Shown in pieces: positions 6,146 through 10,706 of a DNA stretch of 10,706 nucleotides. The position numbers were made by a program, and so were the translations under genes. Each line of letters opens with the position of its first letter. Position 1 is the stretch's first letter. Source of the stretch: JBDTGE01 sp050742975 (GTDB lineage Bacteria; Actinomycetota; Actinomycetes; Mycobacteriales; Jatrophihabitantaceae); the NCBI GenBank assembly GCA_050742975.1, contig JBOGDQ010000189.1, positions 1-10,706 on the forward strand. The letters run 5' to 3'. Under the pieces are notes generated by a model, which worked only from the letters and a program-made list of their open reading frames with translations, was not told where the DNA came from and did no database searches.

Positions 6146-6172
6146 ACCGTAGCCCGCTTAACACCGATGCAA
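6146..6172 (-). promoter_or_regulatory. Candidate promoter of the DUF4157 gene
   Basis: On the minus strand, TTGCAT (6172-6167) is followed after 15 bp by TACGGT (6151-6146), a TAnnnT -10 box. Transcription would begin near 6139, about 44 nt before the ATG at 6095. The 15-bp spacing is short and actinobacterial -35 boxes are poorly conserved, so this is tentative. Confidence 0.3.
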
Positions 6173-6228
6173 CAGTCCCCCTTTACTGCCGATTCTGGAG
6201 CACGGCTCAGCCGATGGGGCGGAGGGCG

Positions 6229-6241
6229 GGTCAGTCTGACC
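6229..6241. terminator. Small hairpin after the TetR gene
   Basis: GGTCA-GTC-TGACC forms a 5-bp stem with a 3-nt loop six bases beyond the TetR stop codon. It lacks a T tract, so it is at best a weak terminator. Confidence 0.25.
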
Positions 6242-6246
6242 GTAGC

Positions 6247-6831
6247 TCAGCCTGACTGTTGCTGCTCCTTGCCGGTCAGGGTGAGTAGTTCGCCGAGCAC
6301 GTGTGCTGAGATGTCGGCGAGAGATCGCTGTTCGCCCTCGCGAATCCATTGTGCGAACGCGATCCCGAAGACGGTGGCGCCGGACTCCGCGGCCAGGGTG
6401 GCTGCGAGCTCGTCGACGCCTCGCGCGCGCAGGGCGTCGGCGACCGTCGTAGCGAGACCGGCGAGCTTGTGCGACTCGCGTTCTTGCAGCGCCGGGTTCT
6501 GCTCGATGACCGATTGTCGGGTGCGGGCATGGGGCCGGAGCTCGTCCGGGAAGAAGGCCGCGGCGGATTGCAGGGCGCAGGCGACGATCTCGATCGGGGC
6601 TGCGTCCGGTGGTGCGCCGTCCACGCCGTCCAGGAACGCCTGGACGAACAGTTCCTGCCCCCGAAAGAGCACCTCGCGCTTGTCGCTGAAGTGGCGGAAG
6701 AAGGTGCGCTCGGTCAGGCCGACGGATTGCGCGATCTCCGTTGCGGTCGTCTGCTCGTAGCCGCGGGTTGCGAACAGCTCGAGCGCGGCCTGCTCCAGCC
6801 GCTCTGGAGCCCCTGGTTCCCAACGCGCCAT
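6247..6831 (-). CDS. TetR-family transcriptional regulator (194 aa)
   Basis: This should be a dimeric DNA-binding repressor that releases DNA on binding a small ligand. The ATG at 6831 was chosen because homologues begin near MARWEPGAPERLEQAALELF; an upstream ATG at 6894 would add 21 residues encoded by the operator-like region. Residues about 8-20 form helix 1, and TTATEIAQSVGLTERTFFRHF (about 28-48) is the helix-turn-helix, ending in the family's FRHFSDKREVLF. The remainder is the helical ligand-binding domain with no recognisable ligand signature. It is divergent from an SDR oxidoreductase at 6966, the usual arrangement for a TetR protein that controls its neighbour and itself. A TACACT box 7 nt before the start suggests a leaderless transcript. 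Confidence 0.92.
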   Translation of the reverse strand: MARWEPGAPERLEQAALELFATRGYEQTTATEIAQSVGLTERTFFRHFSDKREVLFRGQELFVQAFLDGVDGAPPDAAPIEIVACALQSAAAFFPDELRPHARTRQSVIEQNPALQERESHKLAGLATTVADALRARGVDELAATLAAESGATVFGIAFAQWIREGEQRSLADISAHVLGELLTLTGKEQQQSG

Positions 6832-6838
6832 GCGGTCC

Positions 6839-6844
6839 AGTGTA
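6839..6844 (-). promoter_or_regulatory. -10 box of the TetR gene, leaderless arrangement
   Basis: On the minus strand TACACT occupies 6844-6839, followed by seven bases (GGACCGC) and the ATG at 6831. This places the expected transcription start on or next to the start codon. No Shine-Dalgarno sequence is present, which agrees with leaderless translation, common in actinobacteria. No clear -35 box is seen. Confidence 0.45.
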
Positions 6845-6853
6845 GTGATGGCA

Positions 6854-6899
6854 GTGACTGACGTGTAGGAGTACGGTATGTCTGTGACTGACATCAGTC
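6854..6899. promoter_or_regulatory. Candidate TetR operator between the divergent TetR and SDR genes
   Basis: GTGACTGAC occurs twice on the plus strand, at 6854-6862 and 6884-6892, 30 bp (about three helical turns) apart. The second copy is part of an inverted repeat GACTGA-CA-TCAGTC (6886-6899). The sites lie upstream of the TetR -10 box and upstream of the SDR start, so a dimer here could control both promoters. Confidence 0.5.
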
Positions 6900-6965
6900 G
6901 CGGGTACCAAGCACTCGGATCACTCGGCCCTGCCTGGTGGCGGGGCCTGAAAAGGAGTACACGTC

Positions 6966-7862
6966 ATGCACGTTTTCGTTACCGGAGCCTCCGGCTGGAT
7001 CGGCTCCGCCACCGTCGACGAACTGCTCGCTGCGGGCCACGAGGTCACCGGACTGGCCCGCTCCGACGCGTCCGCCGCGACCCTGCAGGCCAAGGACGCC
7101 CGCGTCCGCCGCGGGGACCTCGACGACCTGGACAGCATCCGCGCCGGCGCTGAGGCCGCCGAGGCCGTCATCCACCTCGCGAACAAGCACGACTGGTCCA
7201 ACCCGGCCGTCTCGAATGCGGCCGAGCGGGCCGCCGTCCAGAGCATCGGCGACACGCTCGTGAATTCCGGCCGTGCGTTCCTGTTCGCATCAGGTGTCGC
7301 CGGCCTCGTCCAGGGCAGGCCGGCCGCCGAGGACGACACGAGCCCGTTCCACGGTCCGGACTCGCCACGCGGCGGGAGCGAGAACCTGGCGCTGGAGTTC
7401 GTCGACCGCGGCGTGCACAGCGTGAGCCTGCGCTTTGCGCCCACCGTGCACGGCACCGCCGACCACGGGTTCATCGCGGCGATCGCCGCGGTCGCCCGCG
7501 AGAAGGGCGTCTCCGGCTACCCCGCCGACGGAACCAACCGGTGGGCGGCCGTGCACCGCTCCGACGCCGCCCGCCTCGTCGCCCTCGGTCTGGCGAAGGC
7601 GCCGGCTGGCGCCCGCCTGCACGCCGTCGCCGAACAGGGCGTCCCCACCCGCGAGGTCGCCGAAGCGATCGGCCGCGCGTTCGACCTACCCGTCACCTCG
7701 ATCGCGCCCGACGACGTCGCGGACCACTTCGGGTGGATCGGCACCTTCTTCGCCATGGACCTCACGGCAACCGGCAGCGCGACACGCGAGCTCCTCGGCT
7801 GGACACCCACCGGACCGACCCTCATCCAGGACCTCGACGCAGGCGCGTACTCGGCGCACTGA
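6966..7862 (+). CDS. Atypical SDR-family NAD(P)-dependent oxidoreductase (298 aa)
   Basis: A nucleotide-binding Rossmann-fold protein, probably cytoplasmic, of the extended/atypical short-chain dehydrogenase type. The ATG at 6966 has a good ribosome site (AAAAGGAG). The N-terminus MHVFVTGASGWIGS carries the G7-x2-G10-x2-G13 cofactor motif; GDLDDLDSI (about 50-58) and VIHLANKHDW (about 68-77) are the usual strands after it. The expected catalytic YxxxK is not present; the equivalent stretch reads PRGGSENLALEFV, and this appears to be normal for this subfamily. The C-terminal part (DGTNRWAAVHRSDAARL, LHAVAEQGVPTREVAEAIG, RELLGWTPTGP) closely follows proteins annotated as SDR oxidoreductases in actinomycetes. 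The substrate is unknown. It is divergent from the TetR gene and is followed after 55 bp by a second SDR, now broken. Confidence 0.92.
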   Translation: MHVFVTGASGWIGSATVDELLAAGHEVTGLARSDASAATLQAKDARVRRGDLDDLDSIRAGAEAAEAVIHLANKHDWSNPAVSNAAERAAVQSIGDTLVNSGRAFLFASGVAGLVQGRPAAEDDTSPFHGPDSPRGGSENLALEFVDRGVHSVSLRFAPTVHGTADHGFIAAIAAVAREKGVSGYPADGTNRWAAVHRSDAARLVALGLAKAPAGARLHAVAEQGVPTREVAEAIGRAFDLPVTSIAPDDVADHFGWIGTFFAMDLTATGSATRELLGWTPTGPTLIQDLDAGAYSAH

Positions 7863-7917
7863 CCGGATGGACGGCCGCCGGCGCCGGCACCTATCGACAA
7901 CGGAACAGGAAACGTCA

Positions 7918-8241
7918 ATGAGCGATTCGACCGCACTGGTCACCGGGGCCGACAAGGGCATCGGCAAGCAGATCGCCGCGCAGTTCGCGGCTGCCGGCGT
8001 GAGTGTCTACCTCGGCAGCCGCGACTCGGAACCCGGACAGCAAGCCGTCGACGAGATAGGCGGCAGGGCACGGCTGCTCGTTCTGGACGTCACCGATGCC
8101 GACAGCATCGCCGACGCGGTGCGGCAGGTGCAGGCCCTCGACATCCTGGTCAACAACGCCGCGATCTCACTCGACACCGCCTCGGCGCCCGACGGTGGAG
8201 GCCGGGTGAAGGTGAACGCGCTCGCGCCCGGCCTGCGTGGA
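7918..8241 (+). pseudogene. Classical SDR oxidoreductase remnant lacking active site and C-terminus
   Basis: An ATG at 7918, after CAGGAAA, begins MSDSTALVTGADKGIGKQIA with the TGxxxGIG cofactor motif (residues 9-16), then DVTDADSI and DILVNNAA (NNA at 79-81), all normal for a classical SDR of about 240 residues. At about residue 92 the sequence jumps to GRVKVNALAPGLRG, the VNxxxPG motif that normally lies some 80 residues later. The catalytic Ser and YxxxK are therefore missing, and the frame is kept. After GLRG (about 8241) the match ends, because the ArsR promoter begins there. The frame has no stop and stays open through the ArsR region in a different frame and into the SRPBCC gene, ending at 9093. 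It probably belonged to one operon with the SDR before it. Confidence 0.85.
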
Positions 8242-8263
8242 TATTCCGATATGGGAATACAAT
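8242..8263 (+). promoter_or_regulatory. ArsR promoter and operator dyad, leaderless start
   Basis: TATTCC (8242-8247), six bases and GGAATA (8254-8259) form a perfect dyad. Its right end overlaps TACAAT (8258-8263), one base from the -10 consensus. Seven bases later comes the ATG at 8271. Binding by the ArsR product would cover the -10 box, which fits autorepression. No Shine-Dalgarno sequence precedes the ATG. Confidence 0.6.
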
Positions 8264-8270
8264 TGTGGGC

Positions 8271-8621
8271 ATGGCTCGGGCAGCGACCACCACCGACGCG
8301 TTCAACGCGATCGCCGAGCCGCGCCGTCGGCGGATCCTCGACCTGCTGGCGCAACGCGAGTTGTCGGTCGGGGAGCTGGCGGGCGCGCTCGGCCAGGCGC
8401 AACCGCAGGTGTCCAAGCATCTGCGGGTGTTGCGGGAGGTGGGCCTGGTGGACGTGCGCGAGGAGGGCCGGCAGCGGATGTACCGGCTCAACGGCACGCC
8501 GCTCAAAGCGATCCACGACTGGGTGCGGACGTTCGAGCAGACCTGGTCGGAGCGGTTCGGGCAGCTGGACGCGGTCCTGGCAGAACTCAAGGAGGCCGAG
8601 AATGGCAACAACTGCAAGTAG
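8271..8621 (+). CDS. ArsR/SmtB-family transcriptional regulator (116 aa)
   Basis: A small winged-helix DNA-binding dimer. I chose the ATG at 8271 (MARAATTTDAFNAIAEPRRRRILDLLA), which lies 7 nt after a TACAAT box; a GTG at 8265 is also in frame. Helix-turn-helix: ELSVGELAGALGQAQPQVSKHLRVLREVGLV (about residues 28-58), followed by the wing DVREEGRQRMYRLN. No cysteine pair of the metal-binding type (ELCVCDL) is present, so this is not a metal sensor of the classical kind. It belongs to the ArsR group paired with an SRPBCC/AHSA1 gene. That gene starts at 8602, overlapping the last 20 bp, so the two are translationally coupled. The trailing ENGNNCK residues are encoded in the overlap. Confidence 0.93.
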   Translation: MARAATTTDAFNAIAEPRRRRILDLLAQRELSVGELAGALGQAQPQVSKHLRVLREVGLVDVREEGRQRMYRLNGTPLKAIHDWVRTFEQTWSERFGQLDAVLAELKEAENGNNCK

Positions 8622-9093
8622 CGGAACGGCAATCGTGACGACACCGTCCGACACGCAGATCCTGATCACGCGCGAGTTCGCCGCGCCGCGGCATCTGGTG
8701 TGGCGGGCGTGGACCGAGCCGGAGCTGATCGAGCGCTGGTGGGCGGGGCAGCGAGGCACGGTCGACAGCGCCGAGGTCGAGCTAGGCGTTGGGGGCACCT
8801 GGCGCTACGTGATGACGGCCGACGGCGGGCACGAGGTCGCGTTCCACGGGACCTTCCGCGAGATCGTGCCGCAGCAGCGCCTCGTCAACACCGAGGTGTT
8901 CGAGGGCATGCCCGGCGACGGAGTCCTGGTGGAAACCACCTTCGCCGAACAGGACGGTCACACGACGCTGACTCAGCTGATCACCGCGCCGAGCCAGCAG
9001 GTGCGCGACGCCATCCTCGCCAGCGGCATGGAGTCCGGCATGCAGGAGTCGATGGATGCCCTGGAGCAGGTCGTTGTCTCCCTGCCCGCCTAG
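8602..9093 (+). CDS. SRPBCC (AHSA1/START-like) domain protein (163 aa)
   Basis: A ligand-binding fold with a deep hydrophobic cavity; the exact ligand is unknown. The ATG at 8602 follows AAGGAGG at good spacing and lies inside the end of the ArsR gene. Family marks: ITREFAAPRHLVWRAWTEPELIERWWAG (about residues 22-49), the first strand and helices, then VELGVGGTWRYVM, HGTFREIVPQQRLVNTEVFEG and the C-terminal helix GMESGMQESMDALEQVV. The first 20 residues (Thr/Ser-rich) are outside the domain. ArsR-SRPBCC pairs are common in actinobacteria, with the ArsR protein repressing the pair. The same frame is open far upstream through the SDR remnant, but the overlap start is by far the best. Confidence 0.93.
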   Translation: MATTASSGTAIVTTPSDTQILITREFAAPRHLVWRAWTEPELIERWWAGQRGTVDSAEVELGVGGTWRYVMTADGGHEVAFHGTFREIVPQQRLVNTEVFEGMPGDGVLVETTFAEQDGHTTLTQLITAPSQQVRDAILASGMESGMQESMDALEQVVVSLPA

Positions 9094-9148
9094 CGGATGG
9101 CGAGACCGCGAACGCAGCGCGCCACACAGCTTCAGGTCTAATGAAGAC

Positions 9149-9550
9149 GTGACGGTCAGCGACGCGGCGACGATTCGGGATGCTCTCAGATCCGCCGTCA
9201 TCGGAGCCATGAAGCAGCGGGATCGCGGCGCCCTCGCCACGTATCGCACGGCGCTGGCGGCCATCGACAACGCCGAGTCCATCCCATCGGACGAGTCGCA
9301 TCGGGCCGGTGCGATCGAACTGTCCGCGGTCGGAGTCGGAACGACCGAGGTGCAGCGGCGCCCGCTGACCCAAAGCGACATGGTCGAGATCGTGGCGCAC
9401 GAGGCGGACGAGCGCCGCATTGCTGCTGAGGATCTTGCTCGCGCGGACCCTGACGCCGCGCAGCAACTTCGCCGCGAAGCCGGCTTGCTCCAGGCGTTGG
9501 TCGAGGGCACGGTGCGCGCGCCTTCAGGTGAGGACCGCACCGCTTCTTGA
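9149..9550 (+). CDS. GatB/YqeY-domain protein (133 aa)
   Basis: Related to the tRNA-binding tail domain of the GatB amidotransferase subunit; the free-standing form has no settled function. The GTG at 9149 is chosen because residues before it do not match the family; a TCTAAT box ends 6 nt upstream and may indicate a leaderless transcript, while the Shine-Dalgarno is weak. Family pattern: LRSAVIGAMKQRDRGALATYRTALAAIDNAE (about residues 10-40), a helical hairpin, then the insertion IELSAVGVGTTEVQRRPLTQSD and a C-terminal helix region VEIVAHEADERRIAAEDL. Length is slightly under the usual 150. It follows the SRPBCC gene by 55 bp and may be in the same transcript or have its own start. Confidence 0.85.
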   Translation: MTVSDAATIRDALRSAVIGAMKQRDRGALATYRTALAAIDNAESIPSDESHRAGAIELSAVGVGTTEVQRRPLTQSDMVEIVAHEADERRIAAEDLARADPDAAQQLRREAGLLQALVEGTVRAPSGEDRTAS

Positions 9551-9648
9551 AGGGCTTCCTTCGTCGCGGATCGGTTTGCGGCAACCGGTACCGCTGCTGG
9601 GAGCGTTGACCGCAGGGACGCCGGGATGCATGGACGAGCATCGGGTTC

Positions 9649-9701
9649 TGCCGAGGGCGGCCGAGCCTGGATTCGTCTACTCGGGTCGTCCGCCCTCGGC
9701 A
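9649..9701. terminator. Long inverted repeat straddling the stop codon of the minus-strand SRPBCC gene
   Basis: TGCCGAGGGCGG (9649-9660) and CCGCCCTCGGCA (9690-9701) are perfect 12-bp complements with a 29-nt spacer, inside which CCGAG and CTCGG can add a second stem. The right arm lies in the last codons of the minus-strand gene (AEGG), and the stop at 9677-9679 is in the loop. On the plus strand the stem is followed by ATCTGCTTTAT. It lies between convergent genes, which suits a bidirectional terminator, although the U tract is poor. Confidence 0.55.
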
Positions 9702-10153
9702 ATCTGCTTTATCGCAACCAAGGTCACCGGTATGCCGCTGATCGCCTGGCTACGGCGCATCCGGATTCGGCCATCGGCTTCCGAACCGAACTTCTCGGCG
9801 AACATCGCCCTGCCTTCTTCGAGGAACTTCCAGCTTTCCGTGAGCCGCGTGCGGCCGTCCGCCGCCAAGTCGAACTCGTAGCTCCACCGCACGTACTTTC
9901 CGCCAACCAGCCAGGCGAACTCGCGGCCACGTTCGGCGACGGCCACCTGTGACCGGGTCTCCCAGACTTGACCGTCAGCCTCGTTGCGGCCGATCAGCCA
10001 AGCTCCCTCCCTCGCGCCATCGCCGTCCTGCCACCTGCAGGTGCGGCAGATCGGACTCCACTCGCCCGTCCGACTGATGTCCGTGACCAGGTCATAGACG
10101 GCTTCGGGCGTGGCGTCGATAAGGATCGACTCGCAATACTCGAACGGCTCCAT
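9677..10153 (-). CDS. SRPBCC-family protein, polyketide cyclase/dehydratase type (158 aa)
   Basis: A small cavity-forming protein; no specific substrate can be named. It starts at the ATG at 10153 (MEPFEYCESILIDATPEAVYDLVTDISRTGEWSP), the usual opening strand plus helices of the family, though no strong ribosome site is seen. Further marks are REGAWLIGRNE, an EFAWLVGGKYVRWSYEFDL strand pair and the closing helix. CRTCRW around residues 36-41 has two nearby cysteines, an unusual detail. The closest type is the actinobacterial SRPBCC proteins annotated as polyketide cyclases. It lies downstream of the RibD-like reductase on the same strand, with 42 bp between them, so co-transcription is possible. 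Confidence 0.88.
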   Translation of the reverse strand: MEPFEYCESILIDATPEAVYDLVTDISRTGEWSPICRTCRWQDGDGAREGAWLIGRNEADGQVWETRSQVAVAERGREFAWLVGGKYVRWSYEFDLAADGRTRLTESWKFLEEGRAMFAEKFGSEADGRIRMRRSQAISGIPVTLVAIKQIAEGGRPE

Positions 10154-10173
10154 AACGTCGATGCTGTCAGCGT

Positions 10174-10186
10174 CGGACAGTGTCCG
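10174..10186. promoter_or_regulatory. CGGACA-G-TGTCCG palindrome upstream of the SRPBCC gene
   Basis: Six-base arms around a single central G lie about 21 bp upstream of the start of the minus-strand SRPBCC gene and just after the stop of the reductase gene at 10196. CTGTC (10164-10168) and GACAG (10176-10180) offer an alternative pairing. It could be an operator or a weak terminator; the sequence does not decide. Confidence 0.35.
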
Positions 10187-10195
10187 CCAGCGTCG

Positions 10196-10706
10196 TCAAT
10201 GGCTCGCTCGCCTGAGTGGCCAACCCACGCGGTAGCGCTCGTAGATCACGCGTGAGCCGAACGTTCTGGTCTCGACCAGGTCCAGCCGAACGGCTTCGGT
10301 GACCGGCGGCAGGAAGGGCGTGCCGCCACCGACGACGACCGGATTGCGGAACATGCGCAGCTCATCGACGAGGCCGAGCTCGATTGCTGCCGCAGCCAGG
10401 CCGGCGCCGCCGATCTCGACGTCCTTGTCGGTCGCGTCGATCGCGGCAGCGACCTCCTCGGCCACCGACGCCTCGGCGAGCCGGGCGTTGCCCTGGACGC
10501 TGTCGAGCGTGCGGCTGAAGACGACCTTCGGGATCGCGCACCAGATGTCGGCGAACGCGGCCCCGGGCTCGTTGTCGCGCAGCGACGGGTCCGTCTCCCA
10601 CACCAGCATCGTCTCGTACAGCCGGCGCCCGCACAGATGGGCGCCGAGCTCACGGGTCTGCTCGAGGTGGAAGCGGAACTGCTCCTCGCTCGGCACGCTC
10701 CACCCG
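10196..10706 (-). CDS. RibD C-terminal/dihydrofolate reductase-like family protein, cut by the window edge
   Basis: The frame is open through the right end of the window, so the N-terminus, including the usual YYTAxSLDGFIA start, is missing. The GTG at 10696 is internal, since the family pattern continues upstream of it (WSVPSEEQFRFHLEQTRELG). Seen here: GAHLCGRRLYETM, the typical family segment; IPKVVFSRTLDSVQGNARLAE; IGGAGLAAAAIELGLVDELRMFRNPVVVGGGTPFLPP, which contains the NADPH-binding glycine segment and a turn typical of the RibD group; and a terminal FGSRVIYERY. These enzymes are NADPH-dependent reductases of pterin- or pyrimidine-like substrates, but actinobacterial family members are mostly uncharacterised. 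Confidence 0.9.
   Translation of the reverse strand, partial: GWSVPSEEQFRFHLEQTRELGAHLCGRRLYETMLVWETDPSLRDNEPGAAFADIWCAIPKVVFSRTLDSVQGNARLAEASVAEEVAAAIDATDKDVEIGGAGLAAAAIELGLVDELRMFRNPVVVGGGTPFLPPVTEAVRLDLVETRTFGSRVIYERYRVGWPLRRASH

Noticed and set aside
6247..6894. Longer TetR form beginning at 6894
   Set aside because: The added 21 residues are encoded by the operator-like repeats, have no ribosome site and do not resemble the N-terminus of the family.
7877..7888. GCCGGCGCCGGC palindrome between the two SDR genes, as a terminator or operator
   Set aside because: It is self-complementary without a loop and consists only of G and C, as expected by chance in this DNA. Spacing suggests the two SDR genes were one transcript.
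7435..9093. One 552-residue protein spanning the SDR region and the SRPBCC gene
   Set aside because: The first 160 codons lie in the wrong frame of the first SDR. The rest is the SDR remnant, the wrong frame of ArsR and the SRPBCC gene, which has its own strong start at 8602.

Overview
The window is about 10.7 kb of GC-rich DNA with actinobacterial traits: strong G/C bias at third codon positions, GTG starts, long open antisense frames, start codons that look leaderless, and families typical of soil actinomycetes (divergent TetR/SDR, ArsR plus SRPBCC, DUF4157 proteins). The base pattern fits a Nocardia/Rhodococcus/Pseudonocardia-like genome, but the sequence alone does not fix the genus. No rRNA, tRNA, CRISPR array, transposase or phage gene is visible.

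Left part (1-1587). A 25-bp tandem repeat is followed by two small minus-strand genes: a 72-residue two-helix membrane protein, and a 149-residue single-pass protein with four cysteines outside the membrane. Short GCGGCA-type palindromic repeats lie on each side of both genes. Two gene-poor stretches (336-713 and 1164-1587) hold these repeats, a cluster of four linked palindromes and several GGTGCAA repeats.

Middle part (1588-3266). A small acidic protein of unknown family is followed by a truncated, frameshifted GNAT acetyltransferase, then a minus-strand hexapeptide-repeat O-acetyltransferase, then a VOC (glyoxalase-fold) gene that has lost its middle. Two of the four genes are broken, so this looks like decaying accessory DNA.

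Centre (3267-6095). The largest gene, on the minus strand, encodes about 942 residues: a short leader, an unusual His/Cys cluster, a DUF4157 domain with an HELTH motif, and a long C-terminal part. That part carries H-x3-D-x5-H in the sequence HYLQDSFAAGH, the spacing found in zinc-dependent phospholipase C and P1-type nucleases. DUF4157 proteins are often cargo or toxins of extracellular contractile injection systems. No injection-system structural gene and no obvious immunity gene is in the window.

Right part (6247-10706). A TetR regulator is divergent from an atypical SDR oxidoreductase, with a dyad between them that is a candidate operator. A second, classical SDR is a remnant lacking its active site and C-terminus. 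It runs straight into the promoter of an ArsR-SRPBCC pair whose genes overlap by 20 bp. A GatB/YqeY-like protein, a second SRPBCC protein (minus strand) and a RibD/DHFR-like reductase cut by the right edge complete the window. Both the TetR and the ArsR starts lie exactly 7 nt after a TAnnnT box, which suggests leaderless transcripts.
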